Shown piece after piece: positions 15,782 to 23,990 of a stretch of DNA of 28,942 nucleotides. The stretch comes from Methanocorpusculum sp. MCE (GTDB lineage: Archaea; Halobacteriota; Methanomicrobia; Methanomicrobiales; Methanocorpusculaceae): assembly GCA_003315675.1 (NCBI GenBank), contig NIZU01000060.1, forward strand, positions 1-28,942, written 5' to 3'. Below the pieces are notes generated by a model. That model was not told the origin of the DNA. It saw only the letters and a list, made by a program, of their open reading frames with translations, and ran no database searches. Both the position numbers and the translations under genes were made by a program. Every line of letters begins with the position of its first letter. The first letter of the stretch is position 1.

Positions 15782-16549
15782 TCACACAATAAGCATGCCA
15801 AGAACCAGATCCACCAGCGAAGATCCGAAGAGAGCAAACACATACCCGACCGTGATTGGGATCATAAACGGAACGCCGTATGATATCCAGACAATGCCGG
15901 CTTTTGCATACAGTGAAAGCTCGCGGGCATACGTTTTTGGATCCTCACGCAGATTTCGGATCGACAGTCCCGACTGGGTTTTCAGAGCACGGATCGAACT
16001 GTGAGCACGGGTAAATTTTCGGGAAATGACGCCGTTCTCTTCGGTTATATCCTCGGATACAAAACCGAAATAGGTGGTGATGGAATCTCCAGGGACTGGT
16101 TTTCCCGAACACATCAGCCAGAACGGAGCTTTATTTTTCAAGGCAAGATTCCGGATAAGGAAAACAACCGGAACGATCAGCGCAAAAACCGCACCGTTCA
16201 CCAGAGATGATACGGCAAGCGACGGAAAGATCCAGCCGGCAAACGGAGTTATCGGGACCACGAGTGATATAAGGATCATGGCTTTTCCGTCTGCAACCCC
16301 AAATAGACCGAAATAGGTGAAAAGAACCATCAGGAGAGCAATGAAAACCGAAGTACATAATACGTACACACCCCAGTGTGCCGAGAAATTTTCGATCCAG
16401 AACCAGATAACCAGAACCCCGCAGGCAACGGCAGCCGGATACCACGTCACTGCGTAAATCGTACGGGTCTTCAAATCCTGCCAGCAAGCATAGAGAAAGG
16501 TCGCGAGAACCAGAAATGCCGACAATGCGAGCGGCAGTGAAAGAATCAT
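15782..16549 (-). CDS. Archaeal prepilin peptidase (A24 family, EppA/FlaK type)
   Basis: A 255-aa membrane aspartate protease that cleaves class III signal peptides of archaeal pilins or archaellins. The first catalytic Asp is in WQDLKTRTI (residue about 25) and the second in FGVADGKAM (GxxD motif). There are six or so hydrophobic segments. A soluble insert (about 150-200, SITTYFGFVSEDITEENG) occupies the middle. The likely substrate within this window is the pilin-type protein at 4128-5333. The C-terminal codons abut hairpin element C, so the last residues (GMLIV) may have been set by the insertion. Confidence 0.88.
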   Translation of the reverse strand: MILSLPLALSAFLVLATFLYACWQDLKTRTIYAVTWYPAAVACGVLVIWFWIENFSAHWGVYVLCTSVFIALLMVLFTYFGLFGVADGKAMILISLVVPITPFAGWIFPSLAVSSLVNGAVFALIVPVVFLIRNLALKNKAPFWLMCSGKPVPGDSITTYFGFVSEDITEENGVISRKFTRAHSSIRALKTQSGLSIRNLREDPKTYARELSLYAKAGIVWISYGVPFMIPITVGYVFALFGSSLVDLVLGMLIV

Positions 16550-16602
16550 GAATTACGTTTCGATCTGAAATCAGATAAATGAAATGGGTGAGGGGGGCCT
16601 CA

Positions 16603-16979
16603 CTAATGAAAAACGGACTTGGCAACATACTTTCCGTGAACATAGGAAGGCATTCCCGAAAGCATATAGGATACACGCAATGCCTCTTCGACCTCGTCCA
16701 AAGAAACGCCAACCATCTGCGCTCCGGCTAGCTGGGCACGCAGAGCATGATCATCTCTAATAGCGGCAGCAATGCCGATGGCGATAAGTTTTTTTTCTCT
16801 TTTCTGGTCAGAGAGCCGTCCGACCAGATGTAGTTATCCAGTTTCAGGACGGCTTCGTGAATAAGAGGGTCGGATTTGGCGAGTTCTTTCAAAAATACGG
16901 GAACGTGACCGATATTATGCTCAAGTTCCCTCATTTCTCCCTGACACCCGCAGGTGCTTTTTTTCTCTTCGAATGACAT
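16603..16979 (-). pseudogene. Carboxymuconolactone decarboxylase/AhpD-like protein, -1 frameshift
   Basis: The ATG at 16979 opens a frame that ends early at 16728 (83 aa). The sequence beyond the A8 run at 16789-16796 (coding strand) continues in the -1 frame as KEKKLIAIGIAAAIRDDHAL, RAQLAGAQMVGVSLDEVEEA and ends MLSGMPSYVHGKYVAKSVFH with a stop at 16603-16605. Joined, this is a typical AhpD/CMD-family protein of about 125 aa. The redox CxxC motif of AhpD is not seen at its usual position (RDDHALRAQ), so peroxidase activity is doubtful, although the N-terminus has a CGC. The junction contains A AAA AAC in the right phase, a classical -1 slippery heptamer. A missing A (sequencing or mutation) explains it equally well. 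Confidence 0.8.
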
Positions 16980-17034
16980 TTTTTATTCAGCGAAATATTG
17001 TCGGTGAAGCTAATTAGTCAATGTATAGAAGCAC

Positions 17035-17044
17035 ATATTTATAG
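17035..17044 (+). promoter_or_regulatory. TATA box of the flavodoxin-fold gene
   Basis: ATATTTATAG, 24-33 nt before the ATG at 17068. The mRNA is expected to begin at or close to the start codon. The only SD-like bases within 10 nt are poor, in keeping with leaderless translation. Confidence 0.6.
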
Positions 17045-17067
17045 ATCGCCCCGCATATCATTCAATA

Positions 17068-17670
17068 ATGACGAAAAAGATCGTGGCCTTGTTCGGCAGC
17101 AATGTTATTGGAGGAAACACCGACAAACTTCTGACAGAAGCGATTCGCGGGGCAGAAGAAGCGGGATGCACCGTCGAGAGAGTGGATGTCGCCAGTCTCA
17201 ATCTCTCGGGATGCAGACAGATCTACCACTGCATGGAAAAGGAAAACTGCGTCATTTTGGATGAAGCGGAAACATATCATACCCTGCTTAAGGAGGCCGA
17301 CGGAATCATCATTGCAACGCCGGTGATGACCTACGGAATTCCCGGCCAGCTGAAATCCTTCATGGACCGATGCCAGCCGTTTCACATGGCGAAATATTAT
17401 CGGAAACATTCGTTCATCTCCGATGAACATGCAAAGATCCGCAAAACCCTGTTCATCTGCATATCCGGGATGAACACGCCCGAAGTTTTCATCGGGCCGA
17501 TCCTGACCGTAAAAGCATTCTGCCAGATCATCGACACAAAATACTTCTATGAACTTCTGCAGAACGATATGGACAACATTAAGAAAATAGAGACCAAACC
17601 AGATGTGCTGAAGGCAGCATACGAAAAAGGGAGAGCATTAGGTGAAGCAATCACGAAAGCACGCGGATAA
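17068..17670 (+). CDS. NADPH-dependent FMN reductase / flavodoxin-like protein
   Basis: A 200-aa flavodoxin-fold protein. The FMN phosphate loop is GSNVIGGNTDKLL (residues 10-22), and the second flavin loop is ATPVMTYGIPGQLKSFMDR. Between them LSGCRQIYHCMEKENC resembles the Cys stretch of the iron-sulfur flavoprotein (Isf) family, but only three cysteines remain with loose spacing (C-x6-C-x5-C), so a 4Fe-4S cluster is uncertain. It probably transfers electrons between NAD(P)H or ferredoxin and small acceptors. The 3' end overlaps the alkylation-repair gene by 29 nt, implying co-transcription. Confidence 0.85.
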   Translation: MTKKIVALFGSNVIGGNTDKLLTEAIRGAEEAGCTVERVDVASLNLSGCRQIYHCMEKENCVILDEAETYHTLLKEADGIIIATPVMTYGIPGQLKSFMDRCQPFHMAKYYRKHSFISDEHAKIRKTLFICISGMNTPEVFIGPILTVKAFCQIIDTKYFYELLQNDMDNIKKIETKPDVLKAAYEKGRALGEAITKARG

Positions 17671-18349
17671 TTTGGATATAAAATCGGAACTCGTACGGCT
17701 TTCTGATCCGAAATACCGTACATTCTCCAGCGGTCTCATTCCGGGAGCTGATAATATGATCGGGGTAAGAATCCCGGACCTTCGCGATCTGGCAAAAAGA
17801 ATTGCCGCCGGCGACTGGAAGGAATATCTGAAAGAAGCAACCGATGACTCCTTTGAAGAGATCATGCTGCAGGGCCTTGTCATCGGGTATGCAAAAGGCC
17901 AGCCGGATGAGATTATTGCAGCGCTCAAATATTTTATTCCGAAAATAGACAACTGGTCAATCAATGATTCAACCGCGATGGGGCTGAAGATCGTCACAAA
18001 ACATCAAGATACATTCTGGAAATTTATCCAGCCGTATCTTGATTCAGACCGAGAATTTTTCGTTCGGTTTGGAGTTGTGATGCTTCTGTCCTATTATGTG
18101 GACGAAGAACACATTTCTCTGGTTTTGGAGCGGCTCGATTCAATCACGCACGAAGGATACTACGTCAAAATGGCAGTTGCCTGGGCGGTTTCAGTATGTT
18201 ATGTGAAGTTTCCAAATATCACCCATGCACATCTGGAAAATTCCTCGCTGGATAACGCCACCTACAACAAAGCGATCCAGAAGATATGCGAATCCTACCG
18301 GGCGGATGAGGAAGCAAAAAATATACTCAGAGGAATGAAGAGAAAATAA
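17642..18349 (+). CDS. AlkD-like DNA alkylation repair protein
   Basis: A 235-aa all-helical HEAT-like repeat protein of the AlkD family, DNA glycosylases that remove alkylated purines. Family features are IGVRIPDLRDLAKRI near the start, DDSFEEIMLQGLVIGYAK, DNWSINDSTAMGLK (with the Asp at the position usually catalytic), FVRFGVVMLLSYYVD and EGYYVKMAVAWAVSVCYVKF. The GTG start at 17642 has GGGAG eight bases upstream and lies inside the end of the flavodoxin-fold gene. The stop at 18347-18349 coincides with the AATAAA that flanks element D, so the element inserted exactly at the end of this gene. Confidence 0.88.
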   Translation: MKQSRKHADNLDIKSELVRLSDPKYRTFSSGLIPGADNMIGVRIPDLRDLAKRIAAGDWKEYLKEATDDSFEEIMLQGLVIGYAKGQPDEIIAALKYFIPKIDNWSINDSTAMGLKIVTKHQDTFWKFIQPYLDSDREFFVRFGVVMLLSYYVDEEHISLVLERLDSITHEGYYVKMAVAWAVSVCYVKFPNITHAHLENSSLDNATYNKAIQKICESYRADEEAKNILRGMKRK

Positions 18350-18350
18350 A

Positions 18351-19000
18351 TAGGACTTACGCGGTGTTGTGATCTCCACCAAGAAATACTGACATACTTA
18401 TAAGTTGTACTTCGATTTCGTGTATGGGATTCATGTGGACACAAAAGAAAAAACCAACCGCGAATCGGCGCGAATCCGCCCTACGGGCGAGCGAATCGGA
18501 TTTGCTGACCCTCACTCTCGCAAGTCTCTCGCAAGGCAAAGCCTTGCTCGGCTGAGGCCTCCCCTGCGGGTCAGCCCGCCCTCGACTTGCTCGTCCCTTC
18601 ATCGGGACCGTTCGGGCAAATCCTGTCGCCGCCCCGGCGGCTCCTGTAAGGGAGATGTTCATTCAGCATTAATAAATGAGGAAATTGTTCATTTCTGACA
18701 ATCTCAAAATGAGACGGGAAGGGAAAATAATCACCGGGAGGCGCTGGGGCGCCGACAGGATTTGCCCGAACGGTCCCGATGAGGGATGAGCAAGACAGCG
18801 AAGCTGGGTTGCGAAAGTGAGGATCAGCGAATCCGATTCAGGGAGCAAGCCAAAGGCTTGCGTGATTCTCGGAGATTCAAGCGAGGGTCGAAGACCCGAG
18901 TCGGAGAGCAAATCTCTGATTTGCGAACGAGGTTGGTTTTCTCATCTATCCACACCCAACAACCTCCGTCCCAAATTGGGGCCACACCGCGTAACTCCTA
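18351..19000. mobile_element. Non-autonomous TIR element D (650 bp, complete)
   Basis: The best-defined copy. The left terminus is TAGGACTTACGCGGTGT (18351-18367). The right terminus in reverse complement is TAGGAGTTACGCGGTGT (18984-19000), a 16/17 match. AATAAA directly precedes the left end (18345-18350) and directly follows the right end (19001-19006), a probable 6-bp target duplication. Inside is a large imperfect hairpin from GTGGACAC (18435) to the CCACAC at 18950-18955. Its best arms are 18586-18653 and 18736-18794, around a unique AT-rich 82-nt centre (18654-18735). Small hairpin modules sit in both arms (GCAAGGC-aaa-GCCTTGC, GCAAGCC-aaa-GGCTTGC, GGGTC-gaa-GACCC, GCAAATC-tct-GATTTGC). 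No ORF shows coding character. Confidence 0.85.
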
Positions 19001-19007
19001 AATAAAA

Positions 19008-19766
19008 TCAGGCTTTCATCCGCTGATCGTATGTCCGAAGAGCACGGACCATATCCACGTACCGGAACACCGGCCACGGCGGAACACAGAAACAGACGGC
19101 CGCTTCGTTCCCGTTCGCAAGCCAGGGAAGGAAGTTCGAGGTCCGTTTGTCATTTGCCGTTCTGATGATCAGATCAACAGGGGGCATCTCCACTTCCGGA
19201 TACATACGTTCGGTCACGCAGTCCGGCGTGATCGAATCGGGCGATAACTCGCCGGCACGTACCTTTGCGACGATCGATCTGGTCGTTTCCAGAATTTCGT
19301 TTCTCCCGCCGTATGCGATGGCAAAATGCAGATAATATCGGTGATGATCCTTTGTGGCCTCTTCGACATCCCGGATCTTTTCCAAAAGCCGGTCGTTGAT
19401 GAGAGACCGATCGCCGATCACGGTTATGTTCACCTTCTTGTCATACATCCGCTGGTCTTTAATCATCTCCGAGAATTTTTCGATAAAGAGTTCCAGAAGC
19501 TCATTCACCTCTTCGGGTGAACGCTTGAAGTTCTCGGTGGAAAAAGCGTAAAATGTGGTGTGGATGACCCCAAGCTCCTCCATCCAGTCAAAAACCTTCA
19601 TCGTGATTTCAGCCCCGGTACGGTGCCCGAATGCGGGATCTTTTCCGCGTGCCTTTGCAAATCTCCGGTTTCCATCCTGAATGATGGCTACATGGGTCGG
19701 AACGTGGGTCAGCTGCCGGATAAGCCTGTGAACATACAGGTTTTCTGCAAAAGACCGGAGACTCAC
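19008..19766 (-). CDS. uppS: Catalytic cis-prenyltransferase (undecaprenyl/dolichyl diphosphate synthase)
   Basis: A 252-aa enzyme that adds isopentenyl units in cis to make long polyprenyl diphosphates, the lipid carriers of archaeal protein glycosylation. The catalytic stretch IIQDGNRRFA has the essential Asp at residue 31, followed by FGHRTGAE (46-53), YAFSTENFKRSPEEV and IIRTANDKRTSNFLPW. The RXG motif that normally ends homodimeric UppS is missing: the chain ends ALRTYDQRMKA. This is the pattern of DHDDS-like catalytic subunits, whose RXG comes from a partner, here probably the protein at 12750-13343. The GTG start at 19766 has an excellent GAGGTGAT six bases upstream. It overlaps the radical SAM gene stop (TGA/GTG). 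Confidence 0.92.
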   Translation of the reverse strand: MSLRSFAENLYVHRLIRQLTHVPTHVAIIQDGNRRFAKARGKDPAFGHRTGAEITMKVFDWMEELGVIHTTFYAFSTENFKRSPEEVNELLELFIEKFSEMIKDQRMYDKKVNITVIGDRSLINDRLLEKIRDVEEATKDHHRYYLHFAIAYGGRNEILETTRSIVAKVRAGELSPDSITPDCVTERMYPEVEMPPVDLIIRTANDKRTSNFLPWLANGNEAAVCFCVPPWPVFRYVDMVRALRTYDQRMKA

Positions 19767-20767
19767 TGGGGGATCACCTCAACGATCATCCCGTCGTTTG
19801 GATACCGCTCGATGATTTTCCGCTCGCCGCCGAACTTGCGGGGGATCTTGCGCATCTGCTGCCAGTCGAGTTCGATCGTCCCATCCTCCATCTCTTCGTA
19901 ATAACTTCCGGCGCGAAGACACGGAAGAATCATTTCAAGATCCCCCTTCACCTCCATTGAACCGTACATCACGGTTCCGTCCTCGGTGATCATATCGAAC
20001 GGTCTCGCGGAGTTCCTGGCGATACGCTTGAGTCGTTCCCTAAGCTGGACCGAGTCCTTGAAGGTGGATGTACAGTAATGGACTTTCGGATGACCGTTGA
20101 TCTCGCCGGCCCATTTGGTCGAACCTTTGATCGCATTGCAGAGAGGATTTTCAGTCTCGAGTTTTCTCTCACGCATATTGTCGGCGCAGGCATCGCCCCA
20201 CTCGAGCTGATTGATGTTGAAAAAGTCCACCGAATCGAGACGCGGGAAGAAATGCCGAAGACCCGGAAGGGAGGGGACCTCGAAACCGACCGAGAACCCC
20301 ATCTTTTTCGCATTCGCGATCGACTGAACGTAGGGTGAGGTCAGAATATCTTTCCAAATCTCGTGAGGCGGATGCATTCTGATCTCATCAACGTACCCGA
20401 CAAGGGCGGCGAGATCCTCTTCGGTTGGTGCGTGGCCGGTGTAAAGATGGATATGATGATCTTTGCCGAAATGTTTTTTGAGTGCCGAGCAGAACTCGAC
20501 GACCCGTTCGATCTCCAGAAGAGGTTCTCCCCCCGTGACACCGGTCCCGATAGCATCCATCACTTCTGCTTCTACAATCGCCTCTTCAGGAGTGGTGATC
20601 TTCTGATCGTTTGCATAGATCACGTCGAGATCCTTTCTCTCCTCGGAAAGAGGGCAGTACCAGCAGTCGCGATCACACCGTCCGGTAATGAAAAGGACCA
20701 GCTTTGCCCCGATGCAGCAGAGTTTGCAGCCGTCAGAGAGATTTCTCGGTAGTTTGTCCTTCGCCAT
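19763..20767 (-). CDS. Radical SAM protein of unknown reaction
   Basis: A 334-aa radical SAM enzyme. The cluster motif CxxxCxxC is C31-C35-C38 (TGRCDRDCWYCPLS), and the GGEP motif follows (GVTGGEPLLEIE). Four other cysteines near the start (GCKLCC) and later (PLCNAI, VHYCTS) could bind an extra cluster. YTGHAPTEEDL, EIRMHPPHEIW and FNINQLEWGD resemble a conserved methanogen family placed next to tRNA synthetases or prenyltransferases. The substrate cannot be read from the sequence. It sits between lysS (2-nt gap) and uppS (4-nt overlap), so a role in tRNA or lipid modification is possible but unproven. Confidence 0.85.
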   Translation of the reverse strand: MAKDKLPRNLSDGCKLCCIGAKLVLFITGRCDRDCWYCPLSEERKDLDVIYANDQKITTPEEAIVEAEVMDAIGTGVTGGEPLLEIERVVEFCSALKKHFGKDHHIHLYTGHAPTEEDLAALVGYVDEIRMHPPHEIWKDILTSPYVQSIANAKKMGFSVGFEVPSLPGLRHFFPRLDSVDFFNINQLEWGDACADNMRERKLETENPLCNAIKGSTKWAGEINGHPKVHYCTSTFKDSVQLRERLKRIARNSARPFDMITEDGTVMYGSMEVKGDLEMILPCLRAGSYYEEMEDGTIELDWQQMRKIPRKFGGERKIIERYPNDGMIVEVIPQ

Positions 20768-20769
20768 AC

Positions 20770-22287
20770 TTATAACGACATCTCAAGAAGACGTTTCAGC
20801 GTCTCTTCACGGCCAAGCGCCTCGAGGAACCAGCCGAGACGCGGTCCCTGGTCTGCTCCGAGGAAAGCCCGGTAAATTCCGGTAAAGACGTCCTTTCCGG
20901 TTACGCCGGCTGCCTGGGCGGCATCATAGATCGCGTTGTGCAGGACATCGGCTTTCCAATCGGCATCGGTGACTATTTTTGCGTAGGCAACTACGGCTGC
21001 TTTGACCTCCGGCTTTTCATTGGCAGCAACTTCCGGAAGAGATTCGGCAAGAGCAAACTTGGCGTCTTCGGGAGCATACCTCTCAAGCCATACTTTGGCA
21101 CGGTTTGCCTGATCGAGAACGGCATCTTTGTCGACGATCTCGTATCCGCTGCGTTTGAGGATATCGAAGACGGCATCATCGGTCCGTGCGATCTGAACGA
21201 CCGTCACCATATGACGGAACGGAATCGTTGTCTGAGGGGAAGCGATTTTGGAAAGTTCATACTCGCGGGACTCGCCGGCAACGGCTGCTTTGTCATACTC
21301 GTCGATTAAACGGAGCAGACCCATTCCCGGATCAAACGCGATGGTCTTGTCGGGTTTGGTTTTTGCAATAAGGTAGCGGAGCACTTCCGGCGGAACGACG
21401 TCGAGCATATCCCGGATCGTTAGGACGACACCTTTTGACGAGTGCATCTCGCCTTTTCCTTTCAGGCTGATCCACTCATAGGTTACCGGAACAGGGGCAT
21501 TGTAGCCGAAGATCTCTTTGGTGATGATCTTCCCCGTATCATAGGATCCTCCGGGCGAGGCGTGGTCTTTTCCAAACGGCTCGACCGTCACGCCGTGTAC
21601 GGACCAGCGCATCGGCCAGTCGACACGCCAGACGAGTTTTCCTTCGCCTTTCGAGTAGTCGGAGACGCCTTCGTGTCCGCAGGGACATTTGTAGGTGACG
21701 GTATGGTTTTCGATATCGTGGGAGAGGATCGCTGCACGGGAAATTGTGCCGCAGGAGCAACAGATCGGATAATACGGGGTCCAGCCCTCTTCGAGTTTTC
21801 TGCCGGAAACGCGTTCGAGGATATCTTTGATCTCCTCAGCATGGATGAGTGCTTCTTTGATCTGTTCGGTGAACATTCCGGATCGGTAAGCTTCGCTGGT
21901 TCGGATGATTCGCGGGTGGATGTCGAGTTCCTCGATCGCCGAGAGGAAGGGATCAAGGAAATGCTCTGCATAGCTTTTGTGTTTTCCGCAGGGACACGGG
22001 ATGTCGCTGACCGGCCAGCCGATGTACTTCTGATATTCGTCGGAAAGGAACGGGGAGACTTTTCTCAGAGGATCGAAGTCGTCTGCAATATAAACAAGTT
22101 CGGCCTCGACTCCCCTTGTGAGGAGAGCTTTGTAGATCATATCTCCCGTCATGACCTCACGCATGTTCCCCAGATGGATAGGGCCGGATGGCGTAATGCC
22201 AGTTGCAATCAGCTGAGGGGCGTCAGCCGCAACCTGCGCTGCTTTCGCATCAGCCCAGTGAATCTTCTCATGTATTTTCTCTTCCAT
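20770..22287 (-). CDS. lysS: Lysyl-tRNA synthetase, class I
   Basis: A 505-aa class I LysRS, the type used by most methanogens in place of class II. The HIGH-type motif is GITPSGPIHLGN (30-41) and the KMSKS-type motif is MHSSKG (281-286). Two zinc-binding-like pairs CPCG (98-101) and CSCG (177-180), with a further CPCG at 201-204, lie in the inserted domain, as expected. The C-terminal part is helical (anticodon cage). The length is slightly short of typical 510-530 but complete. It is the first gene of a tight cluster with the radical SAM and uppS genes. No strong TATA box is apparent in the 127-bp upstream gap. Confidence 0.96.
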   Translation of the reverse strand: MEEKIHEKIHWADAKAAQVAADAPQLIATGITPSGPIHLGNMREVMTGDMIYKALLTRGVEAELVYIADDFDPLRKVSPFLSDEYQKYIGWPVSDIPCPCGKHKSYAEHFLDPFLSAIEELDIHPRIIRTSEAYRSGMFTEQIKEALIHAEEIKDILERVSGRKLEEGWTPYYPICCSCGTISRAAILSHDIENHTVTYKCPCGHEGVSDYSKGEGKLVWRVDWPMRWSVHGVTVEPFGKDHASPGGSYDTGKIITKEIFGYNAPVPVTYEWISLKGKGEMHSSKGVVLTIRDMLDVVPPEVLRYLIAKTKPDKTIAFDPGMGLLRLIDEYDKAAVAGESREYELSKIASPQTTIPFRHMVTVVQIARTDDAVFDILKRSGYEIVDKDAVLDQANRAKVWLERYAPEDAKFALAESLPEVAANEKPEVKAAVVAYAKIVTDADWKADVLHNAIYDAAQAAGVTGKDVFTGIYRAFLGADQGPRLGWFLEALGREETLKRLLEMSL

Positions 22288-22399
22288 GTATTGTTACCTG
22301 CAATTCGATGTGTCTGTAAGTATGTGTTTTCAAATCTGATAATACCTGATGTCAGAAAACGAGAGAGCTGCGCACGAAAAGATACAGCGGGTCTGAAAA

Positions 22400-22408
22400 T
22401 AAAAAAAA
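22400..22408 (-). terminator. Oligo-T terminator after the DUF4013 gene
   Basis: An A8 run on the plus strand (T8 on the coding minus strand) lies a few bases after the DUF4013 stop. The remaining part of this 127-bp gap shows no further feature. Confidence 0.5.
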
Positions 22409-22414
22409 GAGGAG

Positions 22415-23233
22415 TTATTCGGTTACTGCCGGCAGAGCCGAGTCATAGAGATTGGCAAAGAACCGGGCGGTGACAATCATGATGAACGGCAGTGCGACTA
22501 CGAGCAGCACAAAGCCGGCGATCGGGATACAGAAAAGAACGATTTCTGCAACCCCAATGATCAGGGAAAGAAGGATCCAGTATCCGAGATACCGTAACCA
22601 TCCGATGTTGCCGATCACGATCAGGAGTTCCTTAATATGGAACGCTGCGCCGAACTTTTCTTCCTTTGCGAATTTGATAACACCCATCATGCCGATCATT
22701 ATAGAGATGATCTGAAGAATGATCGGGATGATCATGCCGACAATGACCAGATATGCCATGTTGTCCATCGGACCAAGAGTCACGAGAGTGGAGATGATCA
22801 TATAGGGGATCATGTAGATGAAGAGGATGATCATTGCAAGGATACCCTCGACAAACATCTTACCCCAGTGATTCAGTGCAAGTTCTCCTCCGCGGTAGAC
22901 TCTTATCATGAATCCGTAGATGAAAATACCTGCAATTGTCGTGACAACGGTGCCAAGAATGAAGAAGAGAACAGAAGCGGATGTGAACATCGCCAAAGCC
23001 GCCGGATCCATCATCGGGGCGCTCATCATCGCGGAATCGACCGCCGATGAAACTGCGGGAGTCATCGTGGCAAACGCCATCAGCACAAAGATCAGACCAA
23101 GGATCAGCAGAACCGTGCCTGCAAACATTACTGAGTACAGGAAAATCAGAACAAACCAGCTTCCAAAGGTTTTGAATGCAGTGTTTGCATACTCCATGGA
23201 ATTCTGGATGTTTTCACTAAAACCCATTACCAT
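22415..23233 (-). CDS. DUF4013-type membrane protein
   Basis: A 272-aa hydrophobic protein resembling the DUF4013 family common in methanogens. It starts MVMGFSENIQNSMEYANTAF, has six or more membrane segments (FVLIFLYSVMFAGTVLLILG; ASVLFFILGTVVTTIAGIFI; ILAMIILFIYMIPYMI; LVIVGMIIPIILQIISIMIG; YWILLSLIIGVAEIVLF; GFVLLVVALPFIMIV) and the family-type RVYRGGE and FAKEEKFGAAFH loops. Its function is unknown. A TATA-like box at 23259-23266 lies about 30 nt before the ATG. An alternative ATG is two codons downstream (23227). Confidence 0.85.
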   Translation of the reverse strand: MVMGFSENIQNSMEYANTAFKTFGSWFVLIFLYSVMFAGTVLLILGLIFVLMAFATMTPAVSSAVDSAMMSAPMMDPAALAMFTSASVLFFILGTVVTTIAGIFIYGFMIRVYRGGELALNHWGKMFVEGILAMIILFIYMIPYMIISTLVTLGPMDNMAYLVIVGMIIPIILQIISIMIGMMGVIKFAKEEKFGAAFHIKELLIVIGNIGWLRYLGYWILLSLIIGVAEIVLFCIPIAGFVLLVVALPFIMIVTARFFANLYDSALPAVTE

Positions 23234-23258
23234 AATACTAACCTATAAGTCGTTCCGA

Positions 23259-23266
23259 CTATATAT
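23259..23266 (-). promoter_or_regulatory. TATA box of the DUF4013 gene
   Basis: ATATATAG on the minus strand, 26-33 nt before the ATG at 23233. The upstream pentapeptide gene ends only 17 nt away, so the box separates two minus-strand transcription units. Confidence 0.6.
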
Positions 23267-23282
23267 GAGTTCGCTTACCGGT

Positions 23283-23990
23283 TTAAAAAAGAGTGTTTAC
23301 TTTTTTGGCACCTGCCATATTTGCGCCGCCCAGCTCGGCAAACCGGAGATCGGCGCCGGTAAGATCGGCTTTCCACATATCCGCACCTTCCAGATGAGCA
23401 TGGGTAAGGTTAGCCCCAAAGAAGTTTACATGCCTGAGATCGGCGCCTTCCAGATGAGCGTATGAGAGATTTACTCCCGACAAATCCATACCCATAAACG
23501 AGGCCTCTTCCAGATATGCACCGTAGACCCTGGTATCATCGGGTTTGTTCGATATCTCGTTTTCATACCACGCATTCCAGCAGGAGACCCCTGCTTTGAG
23601 ACGGGCAACCTGAGCAGGATCGCGCTTTATTTTTCCAGCCCCGTCATACACGGCGGCATCCGGATTAGCACCGTCGAGAACTGCCTTGGATAAATAGGCA
23701 CGCCAAAGATTGGTGCCTGCAAGATTCGCATAGGAAAGATCGGCAGACTTCAGATAGGAGTAGGACAGATCGGCGTTTCTGAGATTTGCAAACCTGAGAT
23801 CGGCACCCTCCAAAAACCAGTAGGAAAGGTCCACGCCCTCGAGATGGGCGCCGTATGCATCCGAACTTCTCAGATACATGGTCTCTTTCAAGTGAACGGC
23901 ATACCACGCGTTCCAGCGGGTGAAATCCTTCGCCGTCGAACATTCCTGCAGCAGTGAATACTGCCCTGCATCAAACTTCGGTTTCTTCAT
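23283..23990 (-). CDS. Pentapeptide-repeat protein with internal duplication
   Basis: A 235-aa protein with A(D/N)LxX repeats that build a right-handed quadrilateral beta-helix. There are two blocks. Each opens with the same lead motif, RWNAWYAVH (about 25-33) and CWNAWYENE (about 136-144). Each then has pentapeptides, block one EGADLRFANLRNADLSYSYL (about 60-80) and block two EGADLRHVNFFGANLTHAHL, onward to the end. This indicates an ancient duplication of one module. Its function is unknown; some family members mimic DNA or act as scaffolds. Its start lies inside the end of the AI-2E-family gene (20-nt overlap), so the two are likely co-transcribed. Confidence 0.88.
   Translation of the reverse strand: MKKPKFDAGQYSLLQECSTAKDFTRWNAWYAVHLKETMYLRSSDAYGAHLEGVDLSYWFLEGADLRFANLRNADLSYSYLKSADLSYANLAGTNLWRAYLSKAVLDGANPDAAVYDGAGKIKRDPAQVARLKAGVSCWNAWYENEISNKPDDTRVYGAYLEEASFMGMDLSGVNLSYAHLEGADLRHVNFFGANLTHAHLEGADMWKADLTGADLRFAELGGANMAGAKKVNTLF

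Noticed and set aside
16131..16712. 193-aa minus-strand ORF
   Set aside because: Frame shadow over the prepilin peptidase and the CMD-like gene.
18405..18698. 97-aa ORF in element D
   Set aside because: Runs through hairpin modules, Arg/Ser-rich, and mirrored by an ORF on the other strand.
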